Shown here: positions 47,504-60,208 of the stretch, piece after piece
Numbering within the stretch: the first letter of the stretch is position 1
How the letters are laid out: the number at the start of each line of letters is the position of its first letter
DNA from: Coriaria nepalensis
Lineage: Eukaryota; Streptophyta; Magnoliopsida; Cucurbitales; Coriariaceae
Length of the DNA stretch: 64,000 nucleotides
Reading direction: 5' to 3'
Assembly: GCA_027186245.1 (NCBI GenBank)
Contig: CP114484.1
Location: 13,650,001 to 13,714,000 of the forward strand
The notes under the pieces: generated by a model
Seen by the model: only the letters and a program-made list of their open reading frames with translations
Database searches by the model: none
Told to the model about the DNA's origin: nothing
Made by a program: the position numbers and the translations under genes

Positions 47504-50500
47504 ATGGTTATTGAAAAGATGGAAGCTTTCTTCTCAGTTTCGAAATTCTTACTTTTGTTCCTCACACTGATAAATTTAGCTGGTACTAGACTGATCCAGT
47601 GCAGCACTGTGACTTACGATAAGAAAGCTATTCTCATCAATGGCCAACGGAGAATCCTCCTCTCCGGCTCCATTCACTATCCCAGAAGCTCTCCTGAAGT
47701 AGTTATCGTCTCTCTATCACTTAATCTCTTACCTTATGAAAGTCATTTCGAGTGAGCATTTTCTGGGTTTTCTTATGTCAAATGGGGTTTTTTTTTTTTG
47801 TTAATGGAAGATGTGGGAAGATCTTATACAGAAGGCTAAAGATGGAGGCTTGGATGTCATCGACACCTATGTCTTCTGGAATGTTCACGAACCTTCTCCT
47901 GGCAATGTAGTGATTGATAACTCTCTCACATTGTCTAATTTTGCTTCTGAATTTTGCAAACATAAAAGCAAGCTTGCTTACTTTTATTGTTTCTGCAATT
48001 TTTGGATTTTTTTAGTATCACTTTGAGGGGAGATACGACCTAGTAAAGTTCATAAAGACAGTACAGAAGGTGGGTCTGTTTGTTCACCTCCGCATTGGCC
48101 CTTATGTTTGTGCAGAGTGGAATTTCGGGTACTCCCATGATTTCCCCCTTCTAGAATAAATATAACTGTGTTTGATGATCTCTTTGTCTTCACATTATTA
48201 GTGCAAATTAGCTCAGAATGAAGCTCTAATTGTGAAACAGGGGATTTCCCGTTTGGTTAAAGTATGTTCCTGGTATCAGCTTCAGAACAGATAATCAGCC
48301 TTTTAAGGTTTTATTTTTTCCTCCAAATTCTTGTCCTAAAGTTTTTACAAGTTGCTTATTTCCGGGTCTAACAATGAACTCATTTTCCAGATGGCAATGC
48401 AAAGATTTACCCAGAAAATTGTCCAGATGATGAAAAATGAAAGGCTATTTGCATCACAGGGTGGTCCAATAATCCTCTCCCAGGTATTTTTTTCATGATC
48501 TGAACTTGTGAAATTCTCAACACAGTACTCTTACTTGTTTTCCCTTGTTAGATTGAGAACGAGTATGGGCCGGAAAGTAAAGCCCTTGGAGCAGCTGGTC
48601 ATGCATACATGAATTGGGCTGCGAAAATGGCTGTTGGATTAAATACCGGGGTCCCATGGGTTATGTGCAAAGAAGACGATGCCCCGGACCCTGTGGTGAC
48701 TCATCTCATCTCTTTCTTTTATGATGTTTTCCTGCTCTGTCTATGGCATTTCCCAAGAATTGAAATTTGTTGGAGGATTCTGGGTTTGTTAATCTCCTTT
48801 TTTTCCGGCAAACAGATAAATGCTTGCAATGGTTTTTACTGCGATGCCTTCTCACCAAATAAACCTTACAAGCCTACCTTGTGGACTGAAGCATGGAGTG
48901 GATGGTTGATATCATTGCATTTATTAGAACTCTCTGTCTTGAAATCACCTTTAATTTTTGTTAATCATATTCTTAAACCTATTATGAAAGGTTTACAGAG
49001 TTTGGAGGTCCGATTCACGAGAGACCGGTTCAAGATTTAGTGTTTGCAGTTGCTCGTTTCATTCAAAAGGGTGGCTCATTTGTTAACTACTACATGGTAT
49101 GGTTAGCTTAGTTTGCAAAATTCACTTTTACAGTTCCAGTACTGATGGTTTACACTGTATAATGTTTTGAACGTATGAAAGTACCATGGAGGAACCAACT
49201 TTGGACGCACAGCTGGCGGTCCATTCATTACAACCAGCTATGACTACGATGCTCCAATTGATGAATATGGTTAGAAAGTTAAGCCCATCACTGTAAATCC
49301 CATTTTAAATTGTTTATGTCTTTTGATCTAACAGTTGATTTGTATTCAGGTCTGATCAGGCAACCTAAATATAGTCATTTGAAGGAGCTTCACAAAGCTA
49401 TCAAGCTATGTGAGCATGCTCTAGTTGCATCAGATCCTACTGTTATCTCTCTAGGAGCATATCAGCAGGTCCTCATTTCCGTTTATCTAACAATATACTT
49501 CTCGAAAACTAAAGGTGTAATCGCCTCTTTTTCCTCTACTCCAATCATTTTTCATCTTCCAGGCACACGTGTTCTCTTCAAGCCGAAAAGGGTGTGTGGC
49601 TTTTCTTGCAAATTACCATGCACAATCTGCAAAAAGGGTTATATTCAATAACATGCCCTATGATTTGCCACCTTGGTCCATTAGTATCCTACCCGACTGC
49701 AAAAAGGTCATTTTCAACACTGCACAGGTAAGGGATTCTGTCCTGAAAATATAGTTAATAGTCCAGATCTTTCAGATATTTTTTTTGTAAGTTGCTTATA
49801 CGATTAATCCATGTATTGTGTAGGTTGGAGTAGCAACTTCACATGTTAAAATGTTGCCTGCAGATTCTGCATTCACATGGGAGAGTTATGACGAAGATAT
49901 ATCTTCTCTTGAAGACAGTTCTAGAATGACGGTTGTTGGACTCTTGGAGCAGATAAATGTCACTAGAGATACTAGCGATTATCTCTGGTACATGACAAGG
50001 TTTGTATTAGAATAACCTGATTTCCTCTTACTGTGTGGCACATTTTATGTTCCATTACTAATTATGGTGTAGTTAAAATCTTTTCATGTCCCAGTGTGCA
50101 TATTAGTCCGACTGAAAGATTTCTTAGAGGGGGAAAGAAGCCCACTCTTAATGTGCAGTCTGCAGGACATGCTCTTCATGTTTTTATCAACGGACAATTT
50201 TCGGGTACATGTTCAAGATTCTAGCTAGTTTAAGAGTAGGATCTCTCTTCTCATGTGGAATGGGTCATGGTTCTAAAGAAGTTTGTGATATATAAAACAG
50301 GGTCAGCATTTGGGAGCAGGGAGCACAGGGAATTATCATTTACTGGACCGATCAATCTTCATGCTGGAACAAACCGAATTGCTTTGCTCAGCGTAGCTGT
50401 TGGATTACCAGTTTGTTCCTTCTCCATCAATCTTTTTCTTCCTTAGTAGAAAACGTTACTTATCAAATTTTGGATCTAACTGTATTTTTGTTCCGTTTAT

Positions 50501-51261
50501 TTGTTGTTGAAGAATGTTGGTTTTCATTTCGAGGAGTGGAAAACAGGGATCCAGAGTCCGGTTTTGATACAGGGTCTTAATGAGGGAAAGAGAGACTTGT
50601 CATGGCAAAAATGGTCTTACCAGGTTGGTCTGAAAGGAGAGGCAATGAATTTGGTCTCCTCAAATGAAGATTCATCCGTTGATTGGACCCGAGTCTCGCT
50701 GGCTTCACAGCACCAACAACCTCTGACATGGTACAAGGTATTAGACTAATATCCAAAACAATAAACAAAAACCCATAAAGATAAAAGGAAAAAGAAAACA
50801 TAAATGTATAGTAGTAGAAAGCGTTTTAACCCGGAACCATTCAGGCTCGCTTCAATGCACTGAGAGGGAATGAACCAGTAGCTTTGAACTTGAGGAGTAT
50901 GGGAAAGGGTCAAGTGTGGATCAATGGTCAGAGTATAGGAAGATATTGGATGGCTTATGCTAATGGTGACTGCAGTAGTTGTGGTTATGCTGGGACATAT
51001 CGTCTTTCTAAGTGCCAATCCGGTTGTGGCGGACCCACCCAAGAGTGGTATGTATTAATCGATTATCCATTATATAAACTTATTTTAGCTTTAGTGCAAA
51101 ATGAAGATATCATATCATGTAACTTACTTTGGGTCTCTGTTTCTAGGTATCACGTTCCTAGGTCCTGGCTAAAGCCAACTCAAAATCTGCTGGTTGTCTT
51201 CGAAGAACTAGGAGGGGATGCAACGAAAATCTCGTTCGCAAGAAGATCAGTGACCGCGTAA
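47504..51261 (+). CDS. Beta-galactosidase, glycoside hydrolase family 35
   Basis: Seventeen exons: 47504-47698, 47811-47906, 48016-48128, 48241-48307, 48391-48483, 48552-48695, 48816-48904, 48991-49096, 49182-49269, 49350-49468, 49563-49727, 49824-49999, 50095-50204, 50301-50410, 50513-50737, 50845-51047 and 51147-51261. They give 737 residues. A signal peptide (about 1-35) leads into the GH35 barrel: [22 protein letters not shown] and the family signature [14 protein letters not shown] with acid/base Glu192. The nucleophile is Glu261 in [10 protein letters not shown]-terminal beta domains follow ([21 protein letters not shown]). It removes terminal beta-galactose from cell-wall galactans and arabinogalactan proteins in the apoplast. 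The C-terminal SUEL lectin domain of some relatives is absent, placing it with the roughly 730-residue group. A second in-frame ATG at 47519 is an alternative start. Confidence 0.93.
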
Positions 51262-51434
51262 AAATGGAGCTATACAGTATTCATTTTTCAGCATGATAAA
51301 AAATTTTATTCAAGCTGTTAATCTTATTTATTACATGATGAAGAAAGGGTACACTCTTATTAATCATAAATTTCATCATGAAGTAGTAGAATAGTAGATG
51401 ATCCTATTATACAGTAATCAGAGAATCCAATTAT

Positions 51435-51889
51435 TTAGATATTGCTAGTAGCAGCAGCAGAAACAGTAGTACTAGTGGCGTGTTTGGATATGGCGCTCTG
51501 AAGCTCGTTTCTGTCTGCACCCACCACTTTGTGAACTAAGTTCCCATCCTTGAGAAAAATGAAAGTTGGCATGGCCTCTACGTTCCATTCCTCAGCAACA
51601 CTGCTCAATTCATCCACGTCCACCTTCAGGAAAGTCACGTTTGTTATCTTCTTAGCCAATTCCGCCAGAACCGGTGCTATTGTGCGGCACGGTCCGCACC
51701 ACGACGCCGTGAAATCCACCACGATCTACGTTTTATATTGTCGCAGACAAGTGAGTAAAAAGTTGAAATCGAGAATGAAATTTGAAGAAATAAAAAAGTT
51801 ACCAGTTTATTGGATGCTTTTCCCTTCTCGAGCTGCTCTTTCCAGGAGTCAACAGAGTGGCAACCAATCACTTGTCCTTCCTCCGCCAT
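51435..51889 (-). CDS. h-type thioredoxin
   Basis: Two exons, 51803-51889 and 51435-51725, encode 125 residues with no targeting peptide, so cytosolic. The redox site is WCGPC (Cys39, Cys42) after [25 protein letters not shown] contains the cis-Pro loop and TFIFLKDG follows. The intron just before the active site is conserved in plant h thioredoxins. It reduces disulfides of target proteins with NADPH-thioredoxin reductase. A Thr/Ser/Ala-rich tail ([17 protein letters not shown]) extends the usual end by about ten residues. A TATA box (CTATAAATAG, minus strand near 51974-51983) fits the start. It converges with the beta-galactosidase gene; the stops are 173 bp apart. Neighbouring LON and BELL genes suggest a TRX h3/h4/h5-type ortholog. 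Confidence 0.95.
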
Positions 51890-52683
51890 CTTTTTGTTGT
51901 CTGAGAAAGAACTATTTCTGTCTTCTCTTACTATTTTGAACGATTTTATAATGAAATTGGGGCACTGCGGGATTCTATTTATAGCTGAAGACAGCTGGAA
52001 AGGTATGAATGCGAATCTACGGCGGCCGCGGAGGGTGACGTGAACTCATACGTCTGCTGAGTAACGCACAACCCTTTTTCACTTCGTTGTCGACTCGTCG
52101 TCATGGATGAGAGCTGGAACGCGTTTCCAATTTGTTCCTTTCCGACAGATGAGAATATCTTATTCTTTTTTATTAAATTCGCTGTTTGTGACATGGAAAA
52201 AATCGACGTGGCGAGCGTGGATTGGGCGAGGAAATCGTGAACAACCATGGGAAATTTTATGTAGTTTTAAAAAAAATATATATTTTTTTTCTCTTTAGGG
52301 CCAGACAAAAATCAGCGTCCCATTTAGGCTAGACCTGGGCCGCTACTACTTAGCCATCTGGATTGGGCCTTCAGAGAGATTACGAAAGCCCACTCATTTT
52401 CTTGCTCCCTTGTTGACACTTGACAGCACGTGCCGGAAAAATCTCCGATCGTGACACTAACAATTGCCTCGTGGGAAACGTCTTAAACCCCATCCAAATT
52501 CAGAACTCCCCTCCAATATTATCCACATCCTCTCTCCCGCTTCTGCAAACCACCAGATTTTTAGTTTGAGAGACGGAAAAAATTAATCCCACATTTGGAA
52601 GAAGAAAAATACGAAAAAAAATTAAAGAAATAAAAGAGAAAATAATTTCTCTGCGTTTGCGTTTCTCCCTGAAGCTGACGAGA
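51890..52683. promoter_or_regulatory. Divergent promoter, thioredoxin / LON-domain gene
   Basis: The thioredoxin TATA lies at about 51975. TGGGCC/GGGCC motifs at 52298-52400 (AGGGCCAGAC, CTGGGCCGC, TTGGGCCTTC, AAGCCCAC) lie before the LON gene. A CACGTG at 52427 lies in AGCACGTGCC. Confidence 0.45.
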
Positions 52684-53532
52684 ATGGCGCTTCCTCAGCT
52701 CATTCCCTCCCCAACTCACTCAACTTTATCCCACAAATCCACACTAAACCCAAACACCATTAACTCCACCTTAAATCCTATCCCTAGATTCGTTTCATCG
52801 TTGGCTCTTCTCCACCGTCGCAATAAACCGAACACCTTCCGCTGCTCTGCGTCGTCGTTCTCCGAGAAGCACCACACCGATTCTCCGAAATCCGACGACG
52901 TCGTTGAGCTCCCTCTCTTTCCTCTTCCCCTCATTCTTTTTCCTGGTGCTATTCTTCCGTTGCAGATCTTCGAGTTCCGGTATAGAATAATGATGCACAC
53001 TCTCCTCCAGACGGATCTTCGTTTCGGCGTCATCTACACTGACGCGATTTCCGGTACCACCGATGTTGGCTGTGTTGGCGAAGTGGTCAAACACGAGCGC
53101 CTCGTTGATGACAAATTCTTCCTTATCTGCAAAGGCCAAGAGCGATTCCGAGTCACCAATCTCGTCCGTACGAAACCGTACCTCGTCGCAAGAGTGACTT
53201 GGCTCGAGGACCGCCCCTCTGGAGATGGAGAAGAGGATTTAGAGGCCTTGGCCAACGAGGTGGAGTCATATATGAAAGATGTGATCAGATTGTCGAACAG
53301 ATTGGGTGGGAAGCCAGAGAAGGAGGTTCAGGATTTGAGGAGGAACTTGTTTCCGACTCCGTTTTCATTCTTCGTAGGAAGCACGTTTGAAGGGGCGCCG
53401 AGAGAGCAGCAATCATTGCTTGAATTGGAGGATACGGCAACAAGATTGAAGAGGGAGAAGGAGACACTGAGAAACACGCTTAATTACTTAACTGCTGCTT
53501 CTGCGGTTAAAGATGTCTTTCCTTCTGCATAA
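52684..53532 (+). CDS. Plastid LON substrate-binding domain protein
   Basis: Single exon, 282 residues. The first 60 or so residues are Ser/Thr/Pro/Asn-rich and nearly free of acids (MALPQLIPSPTHSTLSHKS), a plastid transit peptide. A LON N-terminal domain follows: ELPLFPLPLILFPGAILPLQ, IFEFRYRIMMHTLLQTD, FGVIYTD and VVKHERLVDDKFFLICKGQERFRV. There is no AAA or protease domain, so it is a stand-alone LON-domain protein, not a Lon protease. A C-terminal helical LLELEDTATRLKREKETL segment follows. Function is not known; it may bind proteins or act as an adaptor in chloroplasts. The start is the first Met of the transit peptide; the frame is open upstream but has no ATG. Confidence 0.85.
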   Translation: MALPQLIPSPTHSTLSHKSTLNPNTINSTLNPIPRFVSSLALLHRRNKPNTFRCSASSFSEKHHTDSPKSDDVVELPLFPLPLILFPGAILPLQIFEFRYRIMMHTLLQTDLRFGVIYTDAISGTTDVGCVGEVVKHERLVDDKFFLICKGQERFRVTNLVRTKPYLVARVTWLEDRPSGDGEEDLEALANEVESYMKDVIRLSNRLGGKPEKEVQDLRRNLFPTPFSFFVGSTFEGAPREQQSLLELEDTATRLKREKETLRNTLNYLTAASAVKDVFPSA

Positions 53533-54842
53533 TCGAGGAATATAGGGATCGAAGTGCAGGTACTGATGCTGTACTTTTGATTAATCTCACGTAGTTTGCC
53601 ATGGATGGATTTTCTGAAGTGTAAAATTTTGCTGTGTAATATACTTTGATAGAATCAATTTGCACATAATCAATTTCCTTTTTGGGCAAGTTCTGGGAGT
53701 AACAGACAATATTCATTTCTTCCGTAAAAACCAAATGCAGGTGTTAAGTAAGTTTATCCAGGAATTGGGGATGTAGTTTTGCTAGTAAGTATGAATTATC
53801 TATCTCTGAATCTAAGCTCAATGCGAGCTTTTAAGCTAGAACACTTGAAATATGTGTTACTTCTCAATCATCTCCTTTAATGAACATGAATTATCTGATT
53901 CTGCTGCCCATACCTTAACTGCTCCTCCTCTAAGCATTGTTCTGGAGTTCACATTGTGTTGGTAAAATGTTCGGGATGAATCAGTAGTATTCAAGGTGTT
54001 GGCTGGTTTACATTTTTCAGTGTATAGTTGCATGAACTGGGACCTGTTTTAGATGTCGAGCAAAAACTGAACCGGGATCGAGAATAAACTTATGGGTAGC
54101 ATGATTCTTTTTCTTTGTTCATGAGTAGGTGGTTGGCTCTATACACTTGAAAAGTGACAGAGAATGTGGAATGGTGTTCAAGCTAAACATGCTTTGTATG
54201 TTGCTGGAAGTTGAAAACCTATGATTACCTGTTTTCATCTGTTGTCTCTGGCATAGATTATACTCAGCCTGGGAGAAAGGATGGTGTCCTCCGCTTTGAC
54301 TAATTGGATGGAGGGGTCTAGTGAACTATAATGACACAATCACCCCCTGCCAACCCCTCTTATCTGGTTTTTGGTAAACCTATGACCTTGTAATTCAAGT
54401 GGTCGACATAATGCCTAATAAACTATATTTTGAACCGCTGGAAGATCTTGTTTACAGTTTCAATTTAAACTCTTGACTTGGTAAGGGGGTAACCAGGTGG
54501 TGATGCACTTTCAGCATTCCAGCATGCTTATTGGAACATGTTGGGAATAAAAGAACTGTTTTTGGCTCGCATGGTAGCTTAAAATGTTGACATCCTTAAC
54601 GAAATCGCATTTTGGACCCAAATTTGATAAGATTCTACATTATCCAAAGAAAAGGAAAAATAGAATGTCAGAATGGATGAAGTGAAACTTCGTTTTGTCT
54701 ATCATGCTGCATGCAAATGACCACTAAAGTTAATTACTAACGTTGGACAGCAATATCATTCTCTCGCAAACCTATTCGCAATTGACTACTAGTTATGTTA
54801 TAGCAAAACTTTTCTATACAGGCATGCTTTTTGGCTAATGGC

Positions 54843-54884
<42 letters not shown>

Positions 54885-55224
54885 ATTTAACGAGAAACTT
54901 TCCTCGGTATGTCCTGGGTTGAAACTAAGCTTATGAGGCCCAGAATACGTAAATTGGTCGGGGTGGAGTAGGAACCTTGGACGAACAATTTGGGCTTCTA
55001 AAATGTACGCATATTTGGACGTATTATGATGCACTATTTTGGGCTTGAGCAAGCCCATTTTCAGAAACAAGAGGAATTGGAGCTTATGAATTACGGACCA
55101 CGATTGTTTGACCCGAGGCCCAAACTATGTTATTTGCAAACTATAGTTTGTTCTAACCGATTCTATTCCGCTCCGCTAGTTTCCCTCTCCCTCCCTCTTT
55201 CTGTCGTTTTTCATTTGGATAATA
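53533..55224. other. 1.7-kb spacer before the Obg gene
   Basis: No coding sequence recognised. It contains a TA dinucleotide run and, before the Obg start, several GGCCCA/TGGGC motifs (about 54937, 55005, 55038, 55118). Confidence 0.5.
54846..54886. repeat. TA dinucleotide microsatellite
   Basis: About 40 bp of TA repeats with one TTTA interruption. Confidence 0.9.
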
Positions 55225-58200
55225 ATGGCGTCTCTGTTATCTCTCCAGCCTTCAACTTCGTTTCTCTCTCAAGATTATACATTGTTCTTCAGCTGCAAAT
55301 TTCCAAAGAGGTACTGTCATTTCTTTCTTTGCTTTCTTCTTGGACTTTTTTGTTTCGCTTTGATTTCCGAATTCTAGCAACTCTTGAACCATTGGAGTGT
55401 TTTTCATTCTGGCATTTCATCCCCGACTATGTATATCAGTTCAGTTCCGGTCACTCTTCCAAGCTTCTCTTTATGAGATATCGAAATCTTAAGGCAGCGT
55501 TTCTAACTTTCCATTCGAGCGAACGAGCAATTCCTTTGCATCAAAATTATTAAACGCATCTTATTAGCAATTAGCAGTAATACTTCCTGATAGCTTTCTT
55601 TTCAATAGGCATAACCGGTATGGAAGCTACTTGAAAGATTATATCCACGACACAGTTAAGTGCAGACTTTCCAGAGCCAAGGAATCTCCTTCCGCAAATT
55701 CCTCTACATTGATTAGGGAGCCTCACAAGTACTTTGATCAGGCCATCATCACAGTTCGTTCAGGAGATGGAGGCCATGGTGCAGTCCTTAACGTGCCTAA
55801 CCAGCAAGCCAGCAATTCACCAGGGAAACATGGGAAGGAGAAGGCGAGGAAGAAACCCTTGTTCAAAAGGGATTTTGATGGTTCTTTAATCCTTCCAGTA
55901 GGTGGACACGGTGGGGATGTAGTAATTTATGCTGATGAAGGAAAAGATACATTGTTGGAGTTTCATACTAAAGGCCGTTATAATGCAAAACGGGGTGGAA
56001 ATGTTGATACTATGGGTGGTCTGTCCTCACAATTGCGTGATGGACTTGCTGCCCCAACTCTGCGAATTCCTGTGCCTCTAGGTTTGTATGCTGTATTTCT
56101 TGATAATATGTCCATCACTTTTACGATTTGAATGAAACGGGATAGGAATTTAGGATTGAGAATAGTGTAAAAAATGTAGCATTTTTTTTATCAATGCAGT
56201 GGTAATGTATGGTCTTTTTGAATATCTGCACTCACGTGGCAGGCACAGTTATAAAACGTAAAAGAGGGAAGCTGTTGGGTGATCTAGCACATCCAGGTGA
56301 TGAGATCCTCGTTGCTAGGGGGGGACAAGGAGGGGTAAGGCAGACATGCTTTTTAGTATCTGATGTTGAGTGTTTTCTTTTGTTATTCTTAATACTCTCA
56401 AGATGGTCGGAGGTGTCAACTGAATAAAAGTACCGACTTTCAGAAAATTGGATTCAGCAGCAAATTAATACAAGAAATATTCTCTGCTGTAAATACCCTT
56501 GCTGACTCTAAAGTCTTGTGATGATTATTCTTGCTTTGTGGCAGATCAGCTTGTTAGATATGCCAGCGCAGAGAAGGAAGAAGTCAATGGCTCTGACTAT
56601 TAATGTGATGAGAGATGACAGTGACAAGGTTACGACAATTTCTTTTATCTTCTCCTTGTGACAATGCCAACGTGACACTATTACAATGCATTTCCTGTAG
56701 GACGTGTGTAATGTTAATGCTACCTAAAAATCTTCATTATTCTTAGCTGGAGAATATAATTTGAAATGACTAATTTGTTTTGGTACTTTGTGATTTATAT
56801 ATGAATTTGTTACAGGTTTTAGCTCTTGGTCAACCTGGGGAGGAGGTCAGTCTGGAGTTGATTCTTCGTGTTGTTGCTGATGTTGGTCTCATTGTGAGTT
56901 TTTAATTTCCTCCAGTTCTCTCTGTCTTCTAAATAGTTAATATAATGTTTATAAATCTTTCAACGTCCAAGTGTTCTGAGATGACTGACATCATAGGTAA
57001 TTACTGTTTTAACTGTTGAGTCATCCTTAACTGGCTGTTAGTGATTAGTCTTCTGGTGTTGTAGGGACTTCCGAATGCTGGAAAATCAACCCTATTGGCA
57101 GCCATTACACTAGCAAAACCTGATATTGCTGATTATCCTTTCACAACATTAATGCCTAACCTTGGACGTCTTGGTGGGGACCCTAGCCTTGGGGCAGGGA
57201 TGTATCAATCTGAAGCCACTTTAGCAGATCTACCTGGTCTTATAGAAGGTGCTCATTTGGGGAAGGTATAATATGTTCACAATCTTTTACAAACGCTGTT
57301 CTAATCTTCAAGTGCTATGCTCTGATTCATCTCTTTCCTTAGGGACTTGGTCGCAACTTCTTGAGACACCTGAGAAGGACTCGATTATTAGTCCATGTTG
57401 TTGACGCATCTGCTGAGAATCCTGCAGATGATTATAGAACTGTCAAAGAAGTAAGTGTATATTCTATGTTGTTAATATCAAAATTATTGATGACATATGT
57501 AGTGGTTTATTGATGAGTTCTTAGCTCTGTTAATCTCGTCTTTCTTACTCTTCTCGACTTGTATTGACTTATATGGTGTATTGGGTTTTGTAGGAGTTGC
57601 GGATGTATAATCCAGATTATCTTGAACGGCCGCATATTGTGGTGTTGAACAAGATTGACCTTCCTGAGGTGCATGGCCGTAAACCTTGTTTTAGCAGAGT
57701 CAAAATGGTTGGTTTTTAATTTTCTATATACTAAGATATTGACCTGATACTTTTCAGGCAAGAGACAGGCTTCCATCTTTGACGGAAGAAATACTGAAAA
57801 TTGGAACTGATAACAAACTGTCAGAGTCAAAAGTGAGCTCTGCAGATTCAATTCAATTATTCCCGTCAGAAGGTGAAGATGGAGATATTTCTTCTGCGGA
57901 GATCCTTAACAAAAATAGGGAGGATAAAGAAATTGAGGACTATCCTCGTCCTCTCTCTGTTGTAGGCGTTAGTGTTCTGTAAGTTCACTACTTTTGGTAG
58001 ATTTCTTTACTGACATTTGCATGCCTCAATGTACACTCAATCATGTTTGTGCCGACATATTAGCCGCACATTTTCTTTTCCACACACCTCAATGCGTAGA
58101 TTTTATAGTGCTTGCACGTAGTGATAGTCCAATTGATCCCTTTCCCGCGTTTCTGTCTTTGTTCTCTCGACCTGAATCAAGTTAAAAGTCTTATCACGAC

Positions 58201-58364
58201 TTTTATTTATTTATTATTATTAGTTTCTTCTTATCTTCTGTTGCAGGAAAGGCATTAAGATAAAAGAGATGTTAAAGGTGATAAGAGCAGCTTTAAAGAA
58301 TTGCAGAGATTCGAGTGGAACCGAATCTGAATCTGTGAGATCGGTTTCTCCTGCTTCCCCATAG
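55225..58364 (+). CDS. Organellar Obg/CgtA-family GTPase
   Basis: Ten exons: 55225-55310, 55609-56081, 56243-56334, 56545-56628, 56816-56893, 57065-57265, 57343-57450, 57594-57668, 57758-57978 and 58247-58364, 511 residues. A Ser/Leu-rich N-terminus ([16 protein letters not shown]) suggests plastid or mitochondrial targeting. The glycine-rich Obg domain ([44 protein letters not shown]) is followed by the GTPase: G1 GLPNAGKST at 272-280, the FTTLMPNLG switch, G3 [16 protein letters not shown] and G4 NKID at about 393-396. A roughly 55-residue acidic insert ([16 protein letters not shown]) then precedes the G5-like SVVGVSV. Obg proteins assist ribosome large-subunit assembly. At 511 residues it is nearer the mitochondrial-type member than ObgC (about 680). 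The insert is read straight through by exon 9 and is not an artefact of splicing. Confidence 0.88.
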
Positions 58365-59084
58365 CCTTAGGCTAAGGTCCTTAGGTAGGCTCTTTCTTTG
58401 CTGGCACGTAAAAATTTTCATGAAAAAGTACGAATATTGTAGATTTATCCTTTGGCAGGCATTCAAACAAGGAATATTCTGGATGACAGGATCAGTGTAA
58501 AAGGCTCGTGTATTCTTGCTTCTTAGTCTAGGTTGTTGTACAAGATGATTATCTATTGTAATGTATCGAGTAATGTCATAAGTTACGGAATCAGCTGCTT
58601 GCTTATTTTTATCTGGTTAGCTCTGTGAGTATACGTTTTGGTAGTGATTTGGTCATAAGAAAATGTACAGTTGGGGTAAGATGGGCTTAGAGAAAGCCGA
58701 AGTTCATTTGTTCGAGTCAGAGGTGTGTTGCCGTGAGTGGGCAGTAGCACATCACTCCAGGAAAATCTTGCCAGCTAGAACAGGTGTGAGATCATCCCAG
58801 CAATCCTTGCCATCTAGAACAGCCGAACAGGTATCAGGTATGTGCTATCTAAGTATTAGTAATTATCCCCTGTATATGTTGTCATGTTGACGATTGTGCC
58901 TGAAAATTGATGTTGTGCTCGAGGCTTTGGACGAAATTTTGTTTGCATCGGGATTAGAAAAGACAAATGGCATAGGGTAGTGACTAGTGAGAATCTTGGG
59001 TCCAGTAGAATGGGAATCGCATGCATGGTGACAGGGGAGGGGAGGGAAGATGCAGTGCACGACATAACCATTTCGGAGATTTCG

Positions 59085-59530
59085 CTGACCGGGCCGACAT
59101 CATTCCAAGCCTCGTGGAACTTTATTATTACATACTCACCCAGGATCTCTACCCACAGGTGGAGATTGGAGTAGGGGACTTTTTACGTCTCGGCTATTTT
59201 GAAATGTATTTTTAATTTTAAAACGAATTTCGATGATACGTTAGATTTTAAGGAGGAGATAATTTTTATTTTTTATATCGAATAAAAATGATACGAATTT
59301 CGAATTTTTATTTTTTTAATTAATTTTTAATAATTATAAAAAAAATTATTTTTAAATATTTACATTTATATTTTCAGAATTGACAGTGGGTTGACAGCAT
59401 CAAAGCGGCGGATGTCAAATGTAGTAGAAAGAAATTAAAAATATAATATTATAATTAAATAAATAATATGTACTAAAAAATTATTTCTTTTAAAATATAT
59501 TTAAAAAATATATATTTATATTTTGAAATC
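59085..59530. mobile_element. Possible dispersed-repeat fragment
   Basis: The left end has GGTGGAGATTGGAGTAGGGG with pyrimidine-purine blocks and the rest is AAATTTTT-type. The phrase AAAATGATACGAATTTCG and its near copy AAACGAATTTCGATGATACG lie about 60 bp apart. No ORF and no defined ends; class unknown. Confidence 0.25.
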
Positions 59531-59697
59531 TCTGCCAAACAGGTCCATAATTTCCTTTCAGGTTCTTATGGTTTTCGGACTTCGCGCGCGGGCTTATCTC
59601 ATTCAAATCTCGCACGGACTTATTTTAAAATCACGCACGGTTTTAATACTTACCCACTTATCCAAACAAATATTTCCTCACTTTTTCTCTCATTCTC

Positions 59698-59698
<1 letters not shown>

Positions 59699-59737
<39 letters not shown>

Positions 59738-59764
59738 AATTTTTTTTTTATTATTTTTTTTTTT
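59699..59764. repeat. (AT)n and T-rich low-complexity tract
   Basis: About 24 bp of AT repeats followed by long T runs. Confidence 0.9.
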
Positions 59765-59927
59765 AAATTTCACTTCTTTGTCATCTGATTTGTGGGATGG
59801 TGCTGATCTTTAAATTTTGAAAATGTCAAAAATCTTCAAATAATAATAGTAAAATTTTGAAAAACACTGATCTAATAATAATTATGATTTGATCAGATTT
59901 TGATCTCGACTTGCCAGTTGAGATAGT

Positions 59928-59938
59928 GTATAAAAGGA
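59928..59938 (+). promoter_or_regulatory. TATA box of the DREB2D-like gene
   Basis: TGTATAAAAGG, about 280 bp before the ATG, consistent with a leader of roughly 250 nt. Confidence 0.5.
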
Positions 59939-60208
59939 TCGGAGCCAGCTGTGTATAAAACAGCACACCACTGAGCCTAGCATTGGGACACGATCTAAGC
60001 CGTTCACCATGCCAAGTAGCACTCCTCCCCCACCACAAGCCACGTCTCCGGCCACCCTTACTTCCTATAATCTCTTTTTATTTCCCTTCTTTCCCGAATT
60101 TCTTTCTTATTCCTTCATCCAATATATATTAATTCCCCCAGTTTTTCTGATCCTCAATACTTCTTCTTCGCTGTCTGAATTCAACAAACCATCGAAAATC
60201 TAATAGTC

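Larger units (their letters stand above)
58365..60208. other. Spacer with AT-rich repeat and DREB2D leader
   Basis: Two near-identical 17-mers CTTGCCAGCTAGAACAG and CTTGCCATCTAGAACAG at about 58767 and 58806 form a short tandem. About 59085-59530 is repeat-like and becomes very AT-rich. An (AT)n run plus T runs lies at 59699-59764. A TATA box GTATAAAAGG lies near 59929. No coding sequence recognised. Confidence 0.45.

Noticed and set aside
52716..53255. Three overlapping minus-strand ORFs opposite the LON-domain gene
   Set aside because: Antisense shadows of a GC-richer exon; the plus strand has a clear LON domain.
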